Assembly: GCA_023614405.1 (NCBI GenBank)
Contig: CM042694.1
Span: forward strand, 355,650,010-355,714,009
DNA: 64,000 nt
Source: Avena insularis
Lineage: Eukaryota > Streptophyta > Magnoliopsida > Poales > Poaceae
Direction: 5' to 3'
Shown: positions 37,017-49,838 of the stretch, one piece after another
How positions within the stretch are numbered: position 1 is the first letter of the stretch
How the letters are laid out: the number at the start of each line of letters is the position of its first letter
The notes under the pieces: model-generated
The model's database searches: none
What the model was told of the DNA's origin: nothing
What the model saw: the letters and a program-made list of their open reading frames with translations, nothing else
Program-made: the position numbers and the translations under genes

Positions 37017-40000
37017 CGGCTCACAAATCTGTACACATCACGCCTCATCTTGGGCCAATAGAAGTGATCAACAAGCATGAGCAACGTCTTCTCACGCCCA
37101 AAGTGACCCATCAAACCACCAGCATGTGATTCCTGCACTAAGAATAAACGCAACGACGATTCTGGAATACATAGTTTGTTAGCTCGAAACAAATAGCCAT
37201 CATGGATATGATACTTATCCCATGCGTTTATAATAGCACACAAACGATATGGTTCAGCAAACTCATGATCAGTTGCATAAAGTGCACAAATAGCTTCTAA
37301 TCCATGAATTTTAACATCAAGATTGGTTAATAGCATATTCTTCCTTGATAGAGCATCAGCAACAACATTCTCTTTTCCCTTCTTATAGTTAATGATGTAA
37401 GGAAAAGACTCAATGAACTCAACCCATTTAGCTAATCTTCTATGCAAGTTTGATTGAGCTTTCAAGTATTTCAATGCTTCATGATCAGAATGTATGATGG
37501 ATTCCTTTGGCCACAAATAATGTTGCCAAACCTCAAGTACTCTAACAAGTGCATACAATTCTTTATCATAAATTGAATAATTCAAACGAGCACTAGTCAA
37601 TTTCTCAGAAAAGTACGCTATAGGCCGACCCTCTTGCATCAAAACGTCACCTATGCCTATACCATTAGCATCACATTCAACTTCAAATTGCTTCGAAAAA
37701 TCAGGTAATGCAAGAAATGGTGCAGAAGTAAGCAAATGTTTCAATGTATCAAATGCAATGTCTTGGGCCGTGCCCCATACAAAAGGAACACCTTTCTTTG
37801 TCAAATCATTCAAAGGTGCAGCAATGGTGATAAAATCTTTCACAAAGCGCCTATAGAAACCAGCGAGACCATGGAAACTACGCACTTGACTTACATTCGT
37901 TGGAGTAGGCCAATTCTGAATTGATTCAATTTTAGATTGATCTACCTCTACTCCATGCTTAGAAACAACAAATCCTAGGAATATGACCTTATCTTTTGCA
38001 AATGTACACTTCTCAAGATTAGCGTACAGTTTATTATCACGTAACACTTGCAAAACTTGTCTAATATGAGTGCAATGTTCAGATTCGGTGTGGATGTATA
38101 TGAGTATATCATCAAAGTAAACAACCACAAAACGACCAATAAACTCTCTCAAAACATGATTCATCAAACGCATGAAGGTACTAGGTGCATTAGTAAGACC
38201 AAAAGGCATGACTAACCACTCATACAATCCGAATTTAGTTTTGAAAGCAGTTTTCCATTCATCCCCTTCTTTCATCCTAATTTGATGATAACCACTATGC
38301 AAGTCTATCTTAGAGAAAACAGCAGCACCACTCAATTCATCTAGCATATCCTCTAAACGTGGAATAGGATGACGATATCGAATAGTGATGTTATTAATCG
38401 CTCTATAATCTACACACATGCGCCATGTACCATCTTTCTTAGGAACTAAAATAACAGGAACAACACAAGGGCTAAGAGAGACACGAATGTACCCTTTATC
38501 CAGCAATGCTTGTACTTGCTTCTGAATTTCCTTAGTTTCTTTGGGATTAGTCCTATAGGGTGCACGGTTGGGAAGTGTGGCGCCAGGAATCAGGTCCACT
38601 TGATGTTCTATACCATGCAATGGAGGTAAACCTACGGGTACATCTTCTGGAAACACATCTCCAAAGTCCTGCAAAACAGAAGAGACACCAAGAGAAATAG
38701 GGGTCATGTCGTTAGAAACCAACACCTCGCCCTTATACATGAGCACAAGTGGCATGGTTGTAGGATCCTCACGAAACTCTCTCATATCCTCCCTGGTGGC
38801 TAGTATCAATAACCCAGGCACTCTCTCACTTGTCGTTATATCACTCAATTTAGGCTCAATTACATCAGGAACAGCTGCTTTGTTACCGAAAGTGGTAGTA
38901 TCTTCCTTCAAGTTCACCTCTATCTTCTGGCGAGAATCATTCACAATTTCTTGTGGTGTCATTGGCTGCATAGTAATCTTCTTTCCTTTGAATTCCAAGT
39001 GATATGTATTGGCTCGGCCATTGTGTTGCACATGGCGATCATAGAGCCAAGGCCGACCCAATAGTGGGTAACAAATAGTCATAGGAACCACATCAAAATC
39101 AATAGAATCTTTGTATGGCCCTATTTGAAAATTCACACGTACCATATGATTTACCTTCATCTCACCATTGTTGCTCAACCATTGTATGTAATATGGCTTG
39201 GGATGAGGTAAGTATGTCAAATTCAGTTTGGCACATAGTTCCTTACTTGCAAGATTTCTGCAGCTACCTCCATCAATAATGACCTTGCAAGCTTTGTTTG
39301 GTCCAACTAGAGTTTTTGTTTGGAACAAGTTGCAACGCTGGGATTCCTCAATCGGTTGCACACTAAGTACACGTGAAGATACGAAAATAGTGGGTGCACG
39401 CTCAGCATATGCATCAACACCATCCTCGCTGTCATCAATATCATCATCAGAAGCTTCATCTCCACTTTCTACTTCACATTGTTCATTAACAAACATAACC
39501 TTGTTGTTTGGACAATCTTTCTTGTAGTGCCCTCTACCTCCACAAGTATGGCACACCACATCACGCTTACGTGCCGTAGACATGTTAGAACCCGAGCTAG
39601 CAGCAGGAGCAGCGGGTTTCCGAGCATTAGAACCAAACGAAGGTGTACTTGCTGTTTTGGCCGATGGGGTAAACGGAGCAGCAACTAGTGGCGCAGCTAT
39701 AGGAGGAGTAGATCTGGCTGAAAATCTGCTAGAGGATGGAAAACGAGCGTGTGACTTCGCCTCTTCTGCCAACTGGGATTCGGCCTCTCTAGCATGGTGC
39801 AATAGCTCATTCATGGTCTCATACTTGTGATGACGAACTATGCTCTTGATTGGTAACTTCAGATTGTTTAGGAATCGCTGCATGGTCATCTCAATAGACT
39901 CACAAATTCTAGCACGCTGCATAAGCAGCTCCATCTCCATGTAGTACTCATCAACTGTCATGGTGCCTTGCTTCAATTGCGTCAATTTATCAAAAACTGA

Positions 40001-40405
40001 TCGCAAGTAGTTGGTTGGTACAAAACGAGCCTTCATGATTTGCTTCATCTCGCGCCAATCCATCACAGGAAGTTCATTGTCCTCCCTCCTATGTTGCACG
40101 AGAGCATCCCACCAACGCAAAGCATAACCATCAAATTCAGATGCTACAAGTTTGACCTTCTTGTCTTCTGGATAGTCAAATAAGCGCCAGAGTTTCTCAA
40201 TCTTCAACTCCCATGTGAGGTAATCTTCAGGATCAATGGAACCATCAAACTTGGGATTTGAGAATTTTGGCTTGCCCAAACCATCATCAGCAGGTTGGTT
40301 GAGCACACGCTGAGCACGCCCAAGAGGGGCAAGCCCACGGCCATGAGCAGGTGCATGGGCAAGGGGAGTTGCACGTCCCCTACCAACATGTGGAGCAGCA
40401 TCCAC
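36908..40405 (-). pseudogene. Chromovirus-like gag-protease-RT-RNase H-integrase start (1165 codons)
   Basis: Gag capsid sequence ([13 protein letters not shown]) is followed by a zinc knuckle C-x2-C-x4-H-x4-C ([15 protein letters not shown], about residues 284-298). Then come a retropepsin-like site IIDGGSC (about 377), RT with the box YFDD (about 762), RNase H with CDANG and HSDHEAL, and an integrase HHCC domain ending CITCHKSK. The last codons after THGK are out of frame, so a one-base shift near 36945 passes coding to the next frame. The protein would be a polyprotein cleaved by its own protease. Confidence 0.9.
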
Positions 40406-40728
40406 AGCACTACCTCATCAAAATCATCAAAGTCATCATCAGGTTGAGGCTCTTGCCTTCTATGTATGGCGGCTGTCAAACCCTCAATGGATTGCTGCAA
40501 AGTGGCGAAGTTGGCAATGAGTGTAGCCACTTGCATTTGGATAGTATCAACCGCTCCAATATTCTGATCCAGCCTCATATTGATGTCCTGGAGATTCTTG
40601 TCAATTCCATCTGTGGTGTTAGTAAACACAAGTGTCAAATGAGACCTCAAAGCCTCATATTCACGCCAACTGACAAGCTCCTCATCCTTCTTTTTCTGTG
40701 ACACAACATTACCATCACTAGTAGACAT
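40406..40728 (-). pseudogene. N-terminal gag segment of chromovirus-like element
   Basis: I choose the ATG at 40728 (MSTSDGNVV), not the earlier in-frame one at 40785, because the same ATG context is conserved at 48842 in the related non-autonomous element. The segment has a heptad-like stretch (IDKNLQDINMRLDQNIG) suggesting a coiled coil, and an acidic [11 protein letters not shown] frameshift near 40410 separates it from the 36908-40405 frame. Confidence 0.75.
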
Positions 40729-41980
40729 GATTAGTAGGTTAGTGCAAAAATCAAAATTTGTATGGTGGAAACTCTCACAACTCACGCATAACTAATAAGA
40801 AAGGAGATCTTACCGTTCCAAAGTGAATAGAAATACTCTACCAAAAAATATCAATGACTGATGCACTGAAGTGATGAAGTGAATATCAAAGGTATAGAGA
40901 ACGATCGCATGGCACACAAGTTATTTATGGTGGAGCTATAGGTATGGTATCCTATCTACACCGCAAACAGGTCCTAGTGCTGATCGTACAAATACCCAAG
41001 AAACACACACGTGGAGAAAAACATGGTAATGCAACTATGAAGGGTGTTGCACTACGCTCGAGAGGCACTAGCAAAGCTCAAAGTAAATAGGCACAAGATT
41101 GCTCAATCTACCGGTGCACAAAGATATCACTAGGCCTCTTGCTGAAATTCTCTTTATCCATAATTTTTCTTTTGTATAGCTCTCTTTTTTTAATACTTTT
41201 TCTTTTGCTATCTTGCTTTTTCTCTTTTTTTTTGATTTTACAGATAACACACGGCCAATTATAAAGTATAGCACCAAAAATCCTAAGAGCAGCCTGTAGG
41301 AGCGGAAACTAGTCTCAATAGGCAAGTTCCTACACCTATGTAGTAGATTGGTTGTGGCTAAGGGTTTTGGAAAAGTGCAAATTGATCACACTTTGCAATT
41401 ATGGTGTCGTGGCAGAAAAATAGCTCAAAATCCTGTCATAAGGTAAATCCAACAAATCAAGCGTAAAACTAGGCAGAAATCCTGCCGTGGCAGAGTGCCA
41501 AAGAAGAAACAAAGCGGAAATCATGTCGCTGGTAACAGCAAAGAAGGCAGAGAATTGCGCGGAAAACATACCGCGGCAGAGCGGCAGCAGCGCGCGCAGG
41601 AAAAGTGTGCCGCGACAGATTTTGGATCGGACTCGTGTTGCGGTAGAAAAATCGAGCGATTTCGTGTCACGGCATAAATCGGTAAGTCTAATTTTTTTTT
41701 GAATCCGACTCAGCCAAGAGGGAATAACCAGGACTCTTTAAGGTAAATTGGATCTGAGTATGGCGCAGAAGAACAGGTGATGAACACGACTAGAAAGAAG
41801 AAAACGATGAAAACAAAAACAGATCTAGACTAATTGATGAACACGACAAACAACTATTACTCGTCTACGATGTAATCTAGGCTATGACGAATCTTTTTGC
41901 GGGGCTATTTTCTGTATAGGACGGAAACACTCTCTAATCTATGGATGGATTGCGGATTGCTTACTGAGGCAACGAGGAAA
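40729..41980 (-). other. Leader (5' untranslated region) of chromovirus-like element
   Basis: This non-coding stretch is partly shared with 49834-51071 of the non-autonomous relative. It includes a conserved CGGTAAGATC (minus, near 40810) and TGCCGTGGCA-type palindromes around 41402-41680. Poly-T and AT-rich stretches occur near 41160-41240. Confidence 0.7.
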
Positions 41981-41990
41981 TCTGATACCA
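41981..41990 (-). promoter_or_regulatory. Primer-binding site of chromovirus-like element
   Basis: Minus-strand TGGTATCAGA, matching initiator tRNA-Met priming, begins three bases from the 5' LTR end at 41994. Confidence 0.85.
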
Positions 41991-41993
41991 AGA

Positions 41994-42876
41994 TGATATG
42001 CGGTGGCCCGATCTTCTCAGCAAGCACTTGTCGGTGGATATGGTGGATGATAGATAACTAGCCTGTAGCTATGAACTCTCCCGCTCGATCCCTGATGCCA
42101 ATGCAATAGCTCTCGAACCTTGTAGGATATTCACAACACCACGCTCTTGCGCATGCACCCAGGACAATGAACGGTAGTATGCAATCTACTAATTCCCAAT
42201 GGAACAACAGATCACACTCAATTATAGTTGTAGGATTCGAACACAGGGTAATTTAAGAGGTTCTCTGAAAGAATCAACTCCAAAATATTTTAACATGGTC
42301 TAAAGAATAAAGCTAGAGCGCCCCCATCTATTTAAGGGTCCAAGAGGCAACGACCTATGGATACAAACCGACCCAACTTGGGTTCAGTCAAACTGTCTCT
42401 GTTGTGGCAGAGTTGTAGTCGCTTTCTCTGCCGCTGCAGCCTGTCGTGGCAAAGTTGGACTCGGTTTTCCTCCCGCGGCAGCCTGCCGTGGCAGAGAACT
42501 GGGGATTTTCTCTGTCGCGGCAGAGAACTTCCATCTCTTGTTGATCTTTATCTTGGAAAGCTCCTTGTGCTTCCTCCCTCTCCTCCCTCGCGCATTCTTC
42601 ATTGATCAACACGCCTTGTTCCATTTGCTCCTCCTTGCTATGCCTTCTTCTCCTAAGTACCTGATCATGCAATAGTTCAAAGACTTAGGTAGTATAAAAT
42701 CCTCATTAATAAAAATACCAGGTTCATTAAGAAACAAGTTCACATGTTGTTCTAGCAGCTTAGCACAAGCTCTTGTGATTGGTCCAATCGTTATCTCATT
42801 GGATTGATCCTTCTTTGCAATTGGTACATCTTCATTAACAATTGGGGTAGGTGTAACTATAGGGATGTCCTCATCA
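41994..42876 (-). repeat. 5' LTR of chromovirus-like element
   Basis: This 883-bp LTR has its TATA-like site at 42328-42336 (minus) and shares the TGCCGYGGCA palindrome cluster near 42430-42530. It is highly similar to 35208-36049 apart from one indel of about 43 bp. Confidence 0.88.
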
Positions 42877-42881
42877 ACCAA

Positions 42882-43924
42882 GGGGTGTGGGCCCCTGGTC
42901 CACCCTCATCAACCCTAAAGAATCCAGCCTCTAGCCACGAAAAGTTCCGCAGTGCCACCGCCACCGAAGGGGAGATTCGAGGGACAGAAAGTCTCTGTTC
43001 TGGCACCCTGCCGGGACAGGGAAGTGCCCCCAGAGCCATCTCCATTGATCTCCACCACCATCTCCATCGCTGTTGCTAATTCCCATGATGATGAGGGAGT
43101 AGTTCTCTCTCGAGGCTAAGGGTTCTACCGGTAGTTATGTGTTCATATATCTCTCTATGCATGATCATATTGTGATCATGAGCTTTGTAATCAAGTAGAT
43201 CTACCTTGCTACTCAAGTGCTTTAATAGATCCCTGGCTCTCCCCACGTGTGTGAAAGGAATAGCATGCACACCATGGTGGCACTTAGCCTAGAGATTACA
43301 AATACTTGTTATGAGTTATATTTGGAGTTGGATGTCTCTATGAAATTGTGGTGTTTGTTGGAACCATCTAGCGCTCAAGGTGACGGTGTAGGGTTATCAA
43401 GATGGGGAAAGCGAACTTTGAGGAGTGTTGTTATAGCTCTACCATGGATTAGAGTGTCCAACCGGAGAGTAGTTCAGAGTAGTATCATGAAGAGAAAATA
43501 TTTATATGAGAGTGTTCACTAGCGAAAGTATGATCCCTAGGCCTTGTTTCTAAACATTGAAACACTGTTTGCAACTAGATCTGTTACATGTTTGCTTGCT
43601 TCCATCTTTTTGCCTTTAGTCTATTCCTCCCGTCAAGCTCTTTTCTAGCACCGTTGTCTTATATCCATACCACTTGTATTTCACTATCTCTTCGTTGAAC
43701 TAGTGCACCTATACACCTAGCAAGTGTATTGGGTGTGTTGGGGACACAAGATACTTCTTGTATCTTGATTGCAGGGTTTCTTGAGAGGGATACCTTTGAC
43801 CACTTCCTCCCTGAGTTCGATAAACCTTGGGTAATCCACTTAAGGGAAACTTGCTGCTGTTCTACAAACCTCTACACTTGGAGGCCCAACAACCGTCTAG
43901 AAGAATAGAAGTGCATAGACATCA
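42882..43924 (+). repeat. Solo LTR, right part
   Basis: The LTR begun at 34883 resumes here and ends CATAGACATCA at 43924, followed by TGCTC (43925-43929), the exact partner of the left duplication. Total length is about 1.37 kb. The late part (about 43790-43890) has wording common to cereal Gypsy LTR ends (GGGAAACTTGCTGCTGT). Confidence 0.75.
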
Positions 43925-43929
43925 TGCTC

Positions 43930-45853
43930 CGCCTCCCTCCAATCCCCTCAGTTGCGCCCTTCACCTCCATCCATTCTCCTCAAGAATCTCTCCATTTCCA
44001 GCACTAGCTCGGCCAGATCCTTGCAAAAGGATCATGCGGTAGCAATGCAAGGTCAGTTGGTGGAGGTGCTAGATCTGGCGGCGAGGATGGGGTTGTTGGG
44101 AACCCTAGCAAGGAGGGGTCACCGTAGGAGGGCTTGTTGGTCGTCCATGGCATCGCTAATGACTAAGGAGGTGCAGATCGACGACCGACTCTTCATGTTG
44201 TAGGTTAGGCATCTCTGAATTTTCTCAAATTGTTGGAGTTGTTTTTATATACTGTACGATCAAGCAAGGAAACCTCCAAAGTTGCTTGCATATACTCCTA
44301 TTCCTAAAATCGTTGGAGTAATTTATCTTCTGAAATTACTTGTCTAACTCTAGCCTGATTCCTATTCCTATGATTGAGAGCCATTTATATACCATCTTTG
44401 TGTGCACAGCAACCTTAAGTTAAGTAGATTTTGTTTATATGGTTGACAACCATTTTCTTATATTCCTAGTTTCCTCCTGGACAGCAAAACACAAATTGGC
44501 AATTGCAGGCGGTGCATTTTCTTATACTCCTAGTTTGTCTCAAAACCAGACTGAGTATGTATAATGAAATTTTAATTTATACATTCTTTTATCAGTAGAT
44601 GAGAATAAATTGCCATTGCAAATGGTAACAATAGGAGGCATTATTCATCCAGTTTTACTCGAGGCCATTTTTGTTTGGCACCAGCAACTAGTCCAACTGA
44701 TAGGATACTGGTCCAGCCTAATAGGATACTGATTTTTCTCAAGTGTTTGTGTTGTTATTGTTCTTGGTATGTTCTCCTTGCAGTCTTCTCATCCATTTCC
44801 TGTCAGACAATACGTATAACTGTACTTCTAATTGAGCTAGTTTAGGATTTATGGACAATGATTCCCTTTATTTCTAATGTCTGGTAGGTAGGTTGATTAG
44901 TCTAAGCTGCTGAAAATGACAGGGTCTCTCGCCCGCCGTGCTCTTTGCAATTTCATAATCTTATCATCTTACGGTAGGGAATGGTTTAATCGCCGGAGCA
45001 CCACCAATGTGCAGAAATTTCTTGGAAAGTCTGAACCAATGCACCTATCCGGGCATCTGAGGTCACTGATCAACTATTTGGTCCTAGCATGTGTGTACGT
45101 TCTCTTTGATTTTGTCAGAACTTTTTTAGGCTTGTTACAATTATGAGCTAGAGATGCTCAGGTCACCATAAATGTGTTTCTAGGACGCGATGTTTGATTT
45201 GTGAGTGTGTGACTGCATGGGTTAGGTTTTAGCACCATGTTTTATAATTCGCCTGGACTACGTACCATGGGTTAAGTTCAGACACACATATATATATAGA
45301 GAGAGCAGGAGTTACTATGATAATTATGTTGTAGGCATATGGAAACTTCAGAAAGTAATTATGCAAGTGATACTATAGTATTTTGTGAGATCTGTGCAGT
45401 ATAAGGAATATTGAGTCATGTCTTGTAGATACATGAAAGAAAATACACAAGCACTCCTTTTTCTCCATGATCATTCTACTGACATCATTTATCTGCAATT
45501 ATGAGTAAGATGCTACAATATCAGACATACTAAATCATGTTTGTTGTTATTACCTGCTTCTTCCTCATGATTTTCTTCCTCATGCATTGCTTCCTGATGA
45601 ATTTCTTCCTCATGATTTTCTTCCTCCTCATGCATTGCTTCTTGATGAATTGTTTCCTCATGCATTTCTTCTGGTACTTGTTGTATGATGATGTCTTCGT
45701 CGTCTTCTTCAGGAGTACCTTGTTGTTCAGCTGAGAGATGATGGGAGCTGCTTGTCTGATGGGAGCTGAAGAGGCTGGTGGTCTCCAGGGCACCGCCGGA
45801 GGACAGGGACACGAGCGGCGCCAGTGGAGCACGCACCTGACCAACCCGGCGCA
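43930..45853. other. Interior of the Mariner-type element, no recognised transposase
   Basis: A plus frame near 43952-44203 and a minus frame with acidic repeats (about 45540-45720, repeated HEEENHEEE) are visible, but neither shows a known domain. The rest (44210-45500) is AT-rich and intron-like. It may include captured host sequence. Confidence 0.35.
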
Positions 45854-46045
45854 GAGAGGATGACGGAAGAGCGCGGACCTGACCATACCGACGAGGAGAG
45901 GCTACTGGCAGAGCGCGCACCTGACAAGCCCGATGCGGAGAGGCTACCAGTAGAGCGCACACTTGACCATCCAGACGCGGAGAGGATGCCGGTAGAGCGA
46001 CCAACTCACCGGCCCGACGCGGACACGGTGCCGACAGAGCCCGCA
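45812..46045 (+). repeat. 42-bp minisatellite, left part
   Basis: Units start at 45812, 45854, 45896, 45938, 45980 and 46022, each 42 bp and open on the plus strand as a 14-residue repeat of the form ERLxxERxPDxPDA. The last unit is cut at 46045 by an insertion and completed at 51946-51963. Confidence 0.85.
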
Positions 46046-46834
46046 TGATATGGGGTGGCCCGATCTTCTCAGCAAGCTCTTGTCGATGGTATGGTGGATG
46101 ATTAGATAACTAGTGCGTAGCTATGATCTCTCCCGCTCGAACCCTGATGCCAATGCAACAGATATCGAACCTTGTAGGATATTCACAACACCAGACTCTT
46201 GCGCACGCATCTGTGACCATGAATGGTAGTATGCAATCTACTAATTCCCATGGAACAACAGATCACACTCAATTATAGTTATAGAATTTGAACACGGGGT
46301 AATTTCAGAGGTTCTATGAAAGAATCAAGTCCAAAATATTTTAACCTAAAACTAGTGGGCCCCATCTATTTATGACTCTGGGGGTGCAGCGGCTAAGGGG
46401 TGGCCGAGTTGGTCCCACCCAACTAGGGTACAAACCGACCCAAAATTGGGTTCGGCTTAGGTTTCTGCCATGGCAGAGTTTGGGCATGTTTCCCTGCCGT
46501 GGCAGCCTGCCGTGGCAGAAAAGGACTCTGTTTTTGTGCCGTGGCAGGAAAACGCATCGTTTCTCTGCCGCGGTAGAGATCCTGCCAGGTGTTCATTGAT
46601 CAACACGCCATGCTCCATATGCTTCAGCTCCTCGCTCCATGCTACGCTTTCTTCCCCCATGTACCTTATCATACAATAGCACAAATACTTAGGCAATATA
46701 AAGTTCTTATAAATGAAAGCATCATGGTCAACTAGGAATGAATTCACCTGATAGTCATTATTGATTTGACTCAATATTTGTTTCCAGTTCAAGCAGTCAG
46801 AATCATCATAATCCATGTATATATATCCTCATCA
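46046..46834 (-). repeat. 3' LTR of non-autonomous Gypsy
   Basis: This 789-bp LTR has a TATA-like ATAAATAG on the minus strand near 46366 and TGCCGTGGCA palindromes around 46495-46515. It lacks a block of about 65 bp (around 51640-51705) present in the other copy. Confidence 0.85.
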
Positions 46835-46988
46835 TCCTCCCTTTCTTCATGAAAAGCCGTCCACGGCTTTGGGTAAGCTGAAAGTGGAAGAAACAAAAAG
46901 AACAATGTGTACGCAAAGTATATGTATATATAACATGTTGTATTATTGTTGTTCACATGAAAAGTATGTCCAATATACATCAAGCAAC

Positions 46989-48479
46989 TTATATTGCAGG
47001 TATAAGTGAAGTACAAATAATCATGATCATGGTGAAAACAACTAAATAGATAGTCTTGTTCTTCAATATTAAATTCAGTTTTCTTAAAGAAGATCTATGA
47101 TCAAATTTGTAGACAAGATCAAACCAATTCAAAATGTGTGAAAACCAAATTGATTCATGCCATGCTTCAACTGCGCTACTCTGATTATTATGAACATGAA
47201 CATGTTGTCCAGTATGTAAGATGCAACTCAATTTGCAAATATCAAGGAAGTCTAAAGTAGTAACATAACTAGACAAAGACTTTTGGGACAAACACAAAGA
47301 ATATGAAAACTTTGGTTCTATTCTAGCAAGAGTAGAACAATCCAACATAGGTAAAATTACTTGTGTTGGTTGCAATATATCAACTAGAGCAGAATGTATT
47401 TCCATAATATCTCGAACATGAACTATTGTCCCATAGCAAACATTTTGTGACACATTGCATATATGGCTAAAAACGGCTTGTTTCAGTTCAGCGATTCTAG
47501 CACAAGTAATGCATATATGATCCACAAGAAAATTTTCATCCATGCTATATTCACCAATTAGATTGAAAGTGAAACAAGGAGAATATGTGCTAGAATTTAG
47601 AAATGAAATTTCAGAAATCTTGTCCATAGAACAACTCATACTCATAGGTTCATTTAGCATGATGGAATACACAATATCAGTAGGTGGTATTCGAGCAAGT
47701 ATTTCTTTATGTGTAATCAGTACCACATGATCAAAATTTGAATTTGGTAAACTATCACATGGTGCTGAAACAGTAGTGTAAGGTAAATCACAAAGAGGCT
47801 TTAGTAAAGTAATAGACTCACAATATGTCGCACATGTTGGCTGAAGCTCCAAATCAGTACCAATGTCATCAACAATCTCCTCAGTTGTAGTAGGTACTAA
47901 AACATCCTCCGCAAGTGATAATGCACAGTCCGACGATGCAGGTTGTAAAATAGATTGCTCCCTTTCTTCAAAAGCAACCTGCATTGCACAAGAAACAATA
48001 CCAGGAGTAGAAATGATTACATTAGTAGAAATAACCTCACATGTATTAGCATCTACTGCACTAATGTTTTCTTTTTGTCTCATACTCTTAGAATGGATGC
48101 TCTCAACCTCACGTTTAGTGGAATCACACAGCTCACTTTTGATAACACTCTCACTCAGCTTGGCTATGTGGCTCTCATTCTCACATGGGTTGTAATGCAC
48201 ACTGTGTTCAAGATGACAAATAATAGAATTGTCACCATTCATCATGACCTTGTACTTAGCAGACAAACTGAACTCTTTTGTCCTCTCCTTGCGAAGAATA
48301 TGATACTCATGAAATTTTTCGGCTGAAATCCTGAGCATAGCACGCCTCTTCATGTTCCATTTGAAAGAAATCCTTCCAACAACAGGACATATTTGAGCGT
48401 CAAACCTTCTGCTCCAAGGTTCTCCCAATAGTATGTGACAAGAATCAAGTGGTATAGGAGATACATCACAGAGGCACAA
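46989..48479 (-). CDS. Unknown 496-residue protein of the non-autonomous Gypsy
   Basis: The open frame begins inside a retropepsin-like C-terminal part: ILLGEPWSRRFDA at residues 16-28 is the LLG-x-PW motif of Gypsy proteases. Everything after about residue 45 is unrecognised. A motif CENESHIAKLSE followed by KSELCDSTKRE (residues 99-126) recurs in the differently flanked element at 56084. The chain is Cys-rich and ends in a hydrophobic segment (IYLVVFTMIMIICTSLI) that could span a membrane. Upstream (48480-48842) the same coding continues in broken frames. A frame of 496 codons free of stops in a non-autonomous element argues for recent selection or youth. Function unknown. Confidence 0.6.
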   Translation of the reverse strand: MCLCDVSPIPLDSCHILLGEPWSRRFDAQICPVVGRISFKWNMKRRAMLRISAEKFHEYHILRKERTKEFSLSAKYKVMMNGDNSIICHLEHSVHYNPCENESHIAKLSESVIKSELCDSTKREVESIHSKSMRQKENISAVDANTCEVISTNVIISTPGIVSCAMQVAFEEREQSILQPASSDCALSLAEDVLVPTTTEEIVDDIGTDLELQPTCATYCESITLLKPLCDLPYTTVSAPCDSLPNSNFDHVVLITHKEILARIPPTDIVYSIMLNEPMSMSCSMDKISEISFLNSSTYSPCFTFNLIGEYSMDENFLVDHICITCARIAELKQAVFSHICNVSQNVCYGTIVHVRDIMEIHSALVDILQPTQVILPMLDCSTLARIEPKFSYSLCLSQKSLSSYVTTLDFLDICKLSCILHTGQHVHVHNNQSSAVEAWHESIWFSHILNWFDLVYKFDHRSSLRKLNLILKNKTIYLVVFTMIMIICTSLIPAI

Positions 48480-48842
48480 TCTCAGTATGCTCTTTAAAAG
48501 TCATAGGAACATCAGCAGTGTGAAATCAGCAATGTGCCATATGATGAATGCAAGAGATATGGCACCGCACGGGCACATGTGGGTAGCTGTAGCTTCTGTA
48601 CAACTTCAACGCTGATCAAATTAATAGTAGAGTTGCTATCAATGGTAATGGAAGCACATCACTCACCAATCATCACACTATGGTGGAAAAGACCGTCACC
48701 ATCAAAAATACCACGTTCTTCCTTCCAAAAAGTTCCACTACAACACCAATTGTGGAAGAATTTGTACCTATAGGTCTCGACATTATCTGTAACATCATTG
48801 GCCTCCATTTTCTGGATCACATCAACACTACTAAAAGACATG
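48480..48842 (-). pseudogene. Frameshifted gag start and protease remnant of the non-autonomous Gypsy
   Basis: An ATG at 48842 (MSFSSVDVIQKMEAND) lies in the same context as the gag ATG of the autonomous relative. After a few dozen codons the frame is lost. A protease-like stretch is then readable in other frames, with a degenerate catalytic motif (DSNS instead of D-S/T-G), continuing into the 496-codon frame. Gag capsid and zinc knuckle are missing. Confidence 0.55.
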
Positions 48843-48856
48843 ATTAGTACATTAGT

Positions 48857-49833
48857 TGATGCGGCACGTCCTACGGACGGTCCTACATCTACACCACCGA
48901 GTCCCCCAAGTGGACCAATGACCCGTGCCCGAGCCAAGCTCCTCCAAGATAAGGTGAATTCGCTCCTCTCATCATGTGACTTTGACATACACCTGGATGG
49001 CTTGCTACTTCATACCACTACTCTGTGCATCATCAGGTACGAACCCCAAGGCCGACCCATGAGCCCTGTCGCACCGAGCTGAAGATGACTGAACCGGAGT
49101 GTCCGCCAGGAACCAGCCGGAGTGTCCGGCGCAACTCGGCCGGAGTGTCCAGCCTGCCCCAGCCCCAACCTGGCGTGGACATTCAGAAGGCCAGTTTGGA
49201 CACTCCCCGGACACTACCCGGAGTGTCTGGCTACCTCGGATGTCTGCTGTTCCGGACCCTTGACCGTCCTCAAGATGGGCTCATGAGCCTAGCTGGACCT
49301 TGTGGCCCATGTACCCCTCTACTTCGCCCAGAACTCTACTTTAATGCCTGAATTATCCCTGAACTTGTGGTTGGCCTATATATAGTCCCCCACCTCCATT
49401 GTAAACCCTAGGCATGATATTGGAATTAGTGGAAACTCCTTTGTGGATCTATCTAGTTCTTGCCTCATGCTCCTTGACCAAGGAGCACCAATATCACCAA
49501 ACCTTGTTGGAGTTTGCATCGTGCCTCCGCGTTGTACAAGGCCTTGGCATCGGTGTCCCTTTGCCAAGACGTCAAGATCTCACCGAGTCTCCCATCTCGC
49601 CGTGCCGGTTCGAGAGAGAGTCCTCTGCCCGACGCCGATCCTAGGGATTGCGCTGGACCGGTCATCGTCGGCGTGAGCTATTGGTGTTTATCGTGGTTTT
49701 ACGTGTGTGTGTTCATCGCGTTCTTCGTGCGTGTGTTCGTCGTGTTCATCCTTCCCTCCGTCCCCCGCACTCCACCCTTGATTTGAGTGGGATTCGTGAA
49801 ATATCGGGCCACCCTAGAGATTTGCCCTCAACA
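48857..49833 (+). repeat. Solo LTR of the 52690-type family
   Basis: This 977-bp sequence begins TGATGCGGCA and ends CTCAACA, and is flanked by TTAGT at 48852-48856 and 49834-49838. It matches the LTRs at 52690-53673 and 58260-59222, including a TATA-like CTATATATAG near 49376. It sits in the leader of the non-autonomous Gypsy. Confidence 0.88.
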
Positions 49834-49838
49834 TTAGT

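Larger units (their letters stand above)
35208..42876 (-). mobile_element. Chromovirus-like Ty3/Gypsy retrotransposon, nearly complete
   Basis: LTRs 35208-36049 and 41994-42876 begin TGATGAGGAC and end CATATCA in element orientation. A tRNA-Met-type primer site, 1.2-kb leader, gag-pol, and a purine tract (GAAGGGGGAGA, 36050-36060) are all in place on the minus strand. Flanks are ACCAG (35203-35207) and ACCAA (42877-42881), a duplication with one mismatch. Domain order PR-RT-RH-INT and a GPY-type module (VAGPYKVL near the integrase end) suggest a chromovirus; no chromodomain is obvious. Only two frameshifts were noted, so this is among the youngest insertions here. Confidence 0.9.

Noticed and set aside
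45513..46046. 177-codon minus frame with repeats
   Set aside because: Its first half is the antisense reading of the 42-bp minisatellite, which reads equally well on the plus strand. The acidic half is kept only as a note on the Mariner interior.
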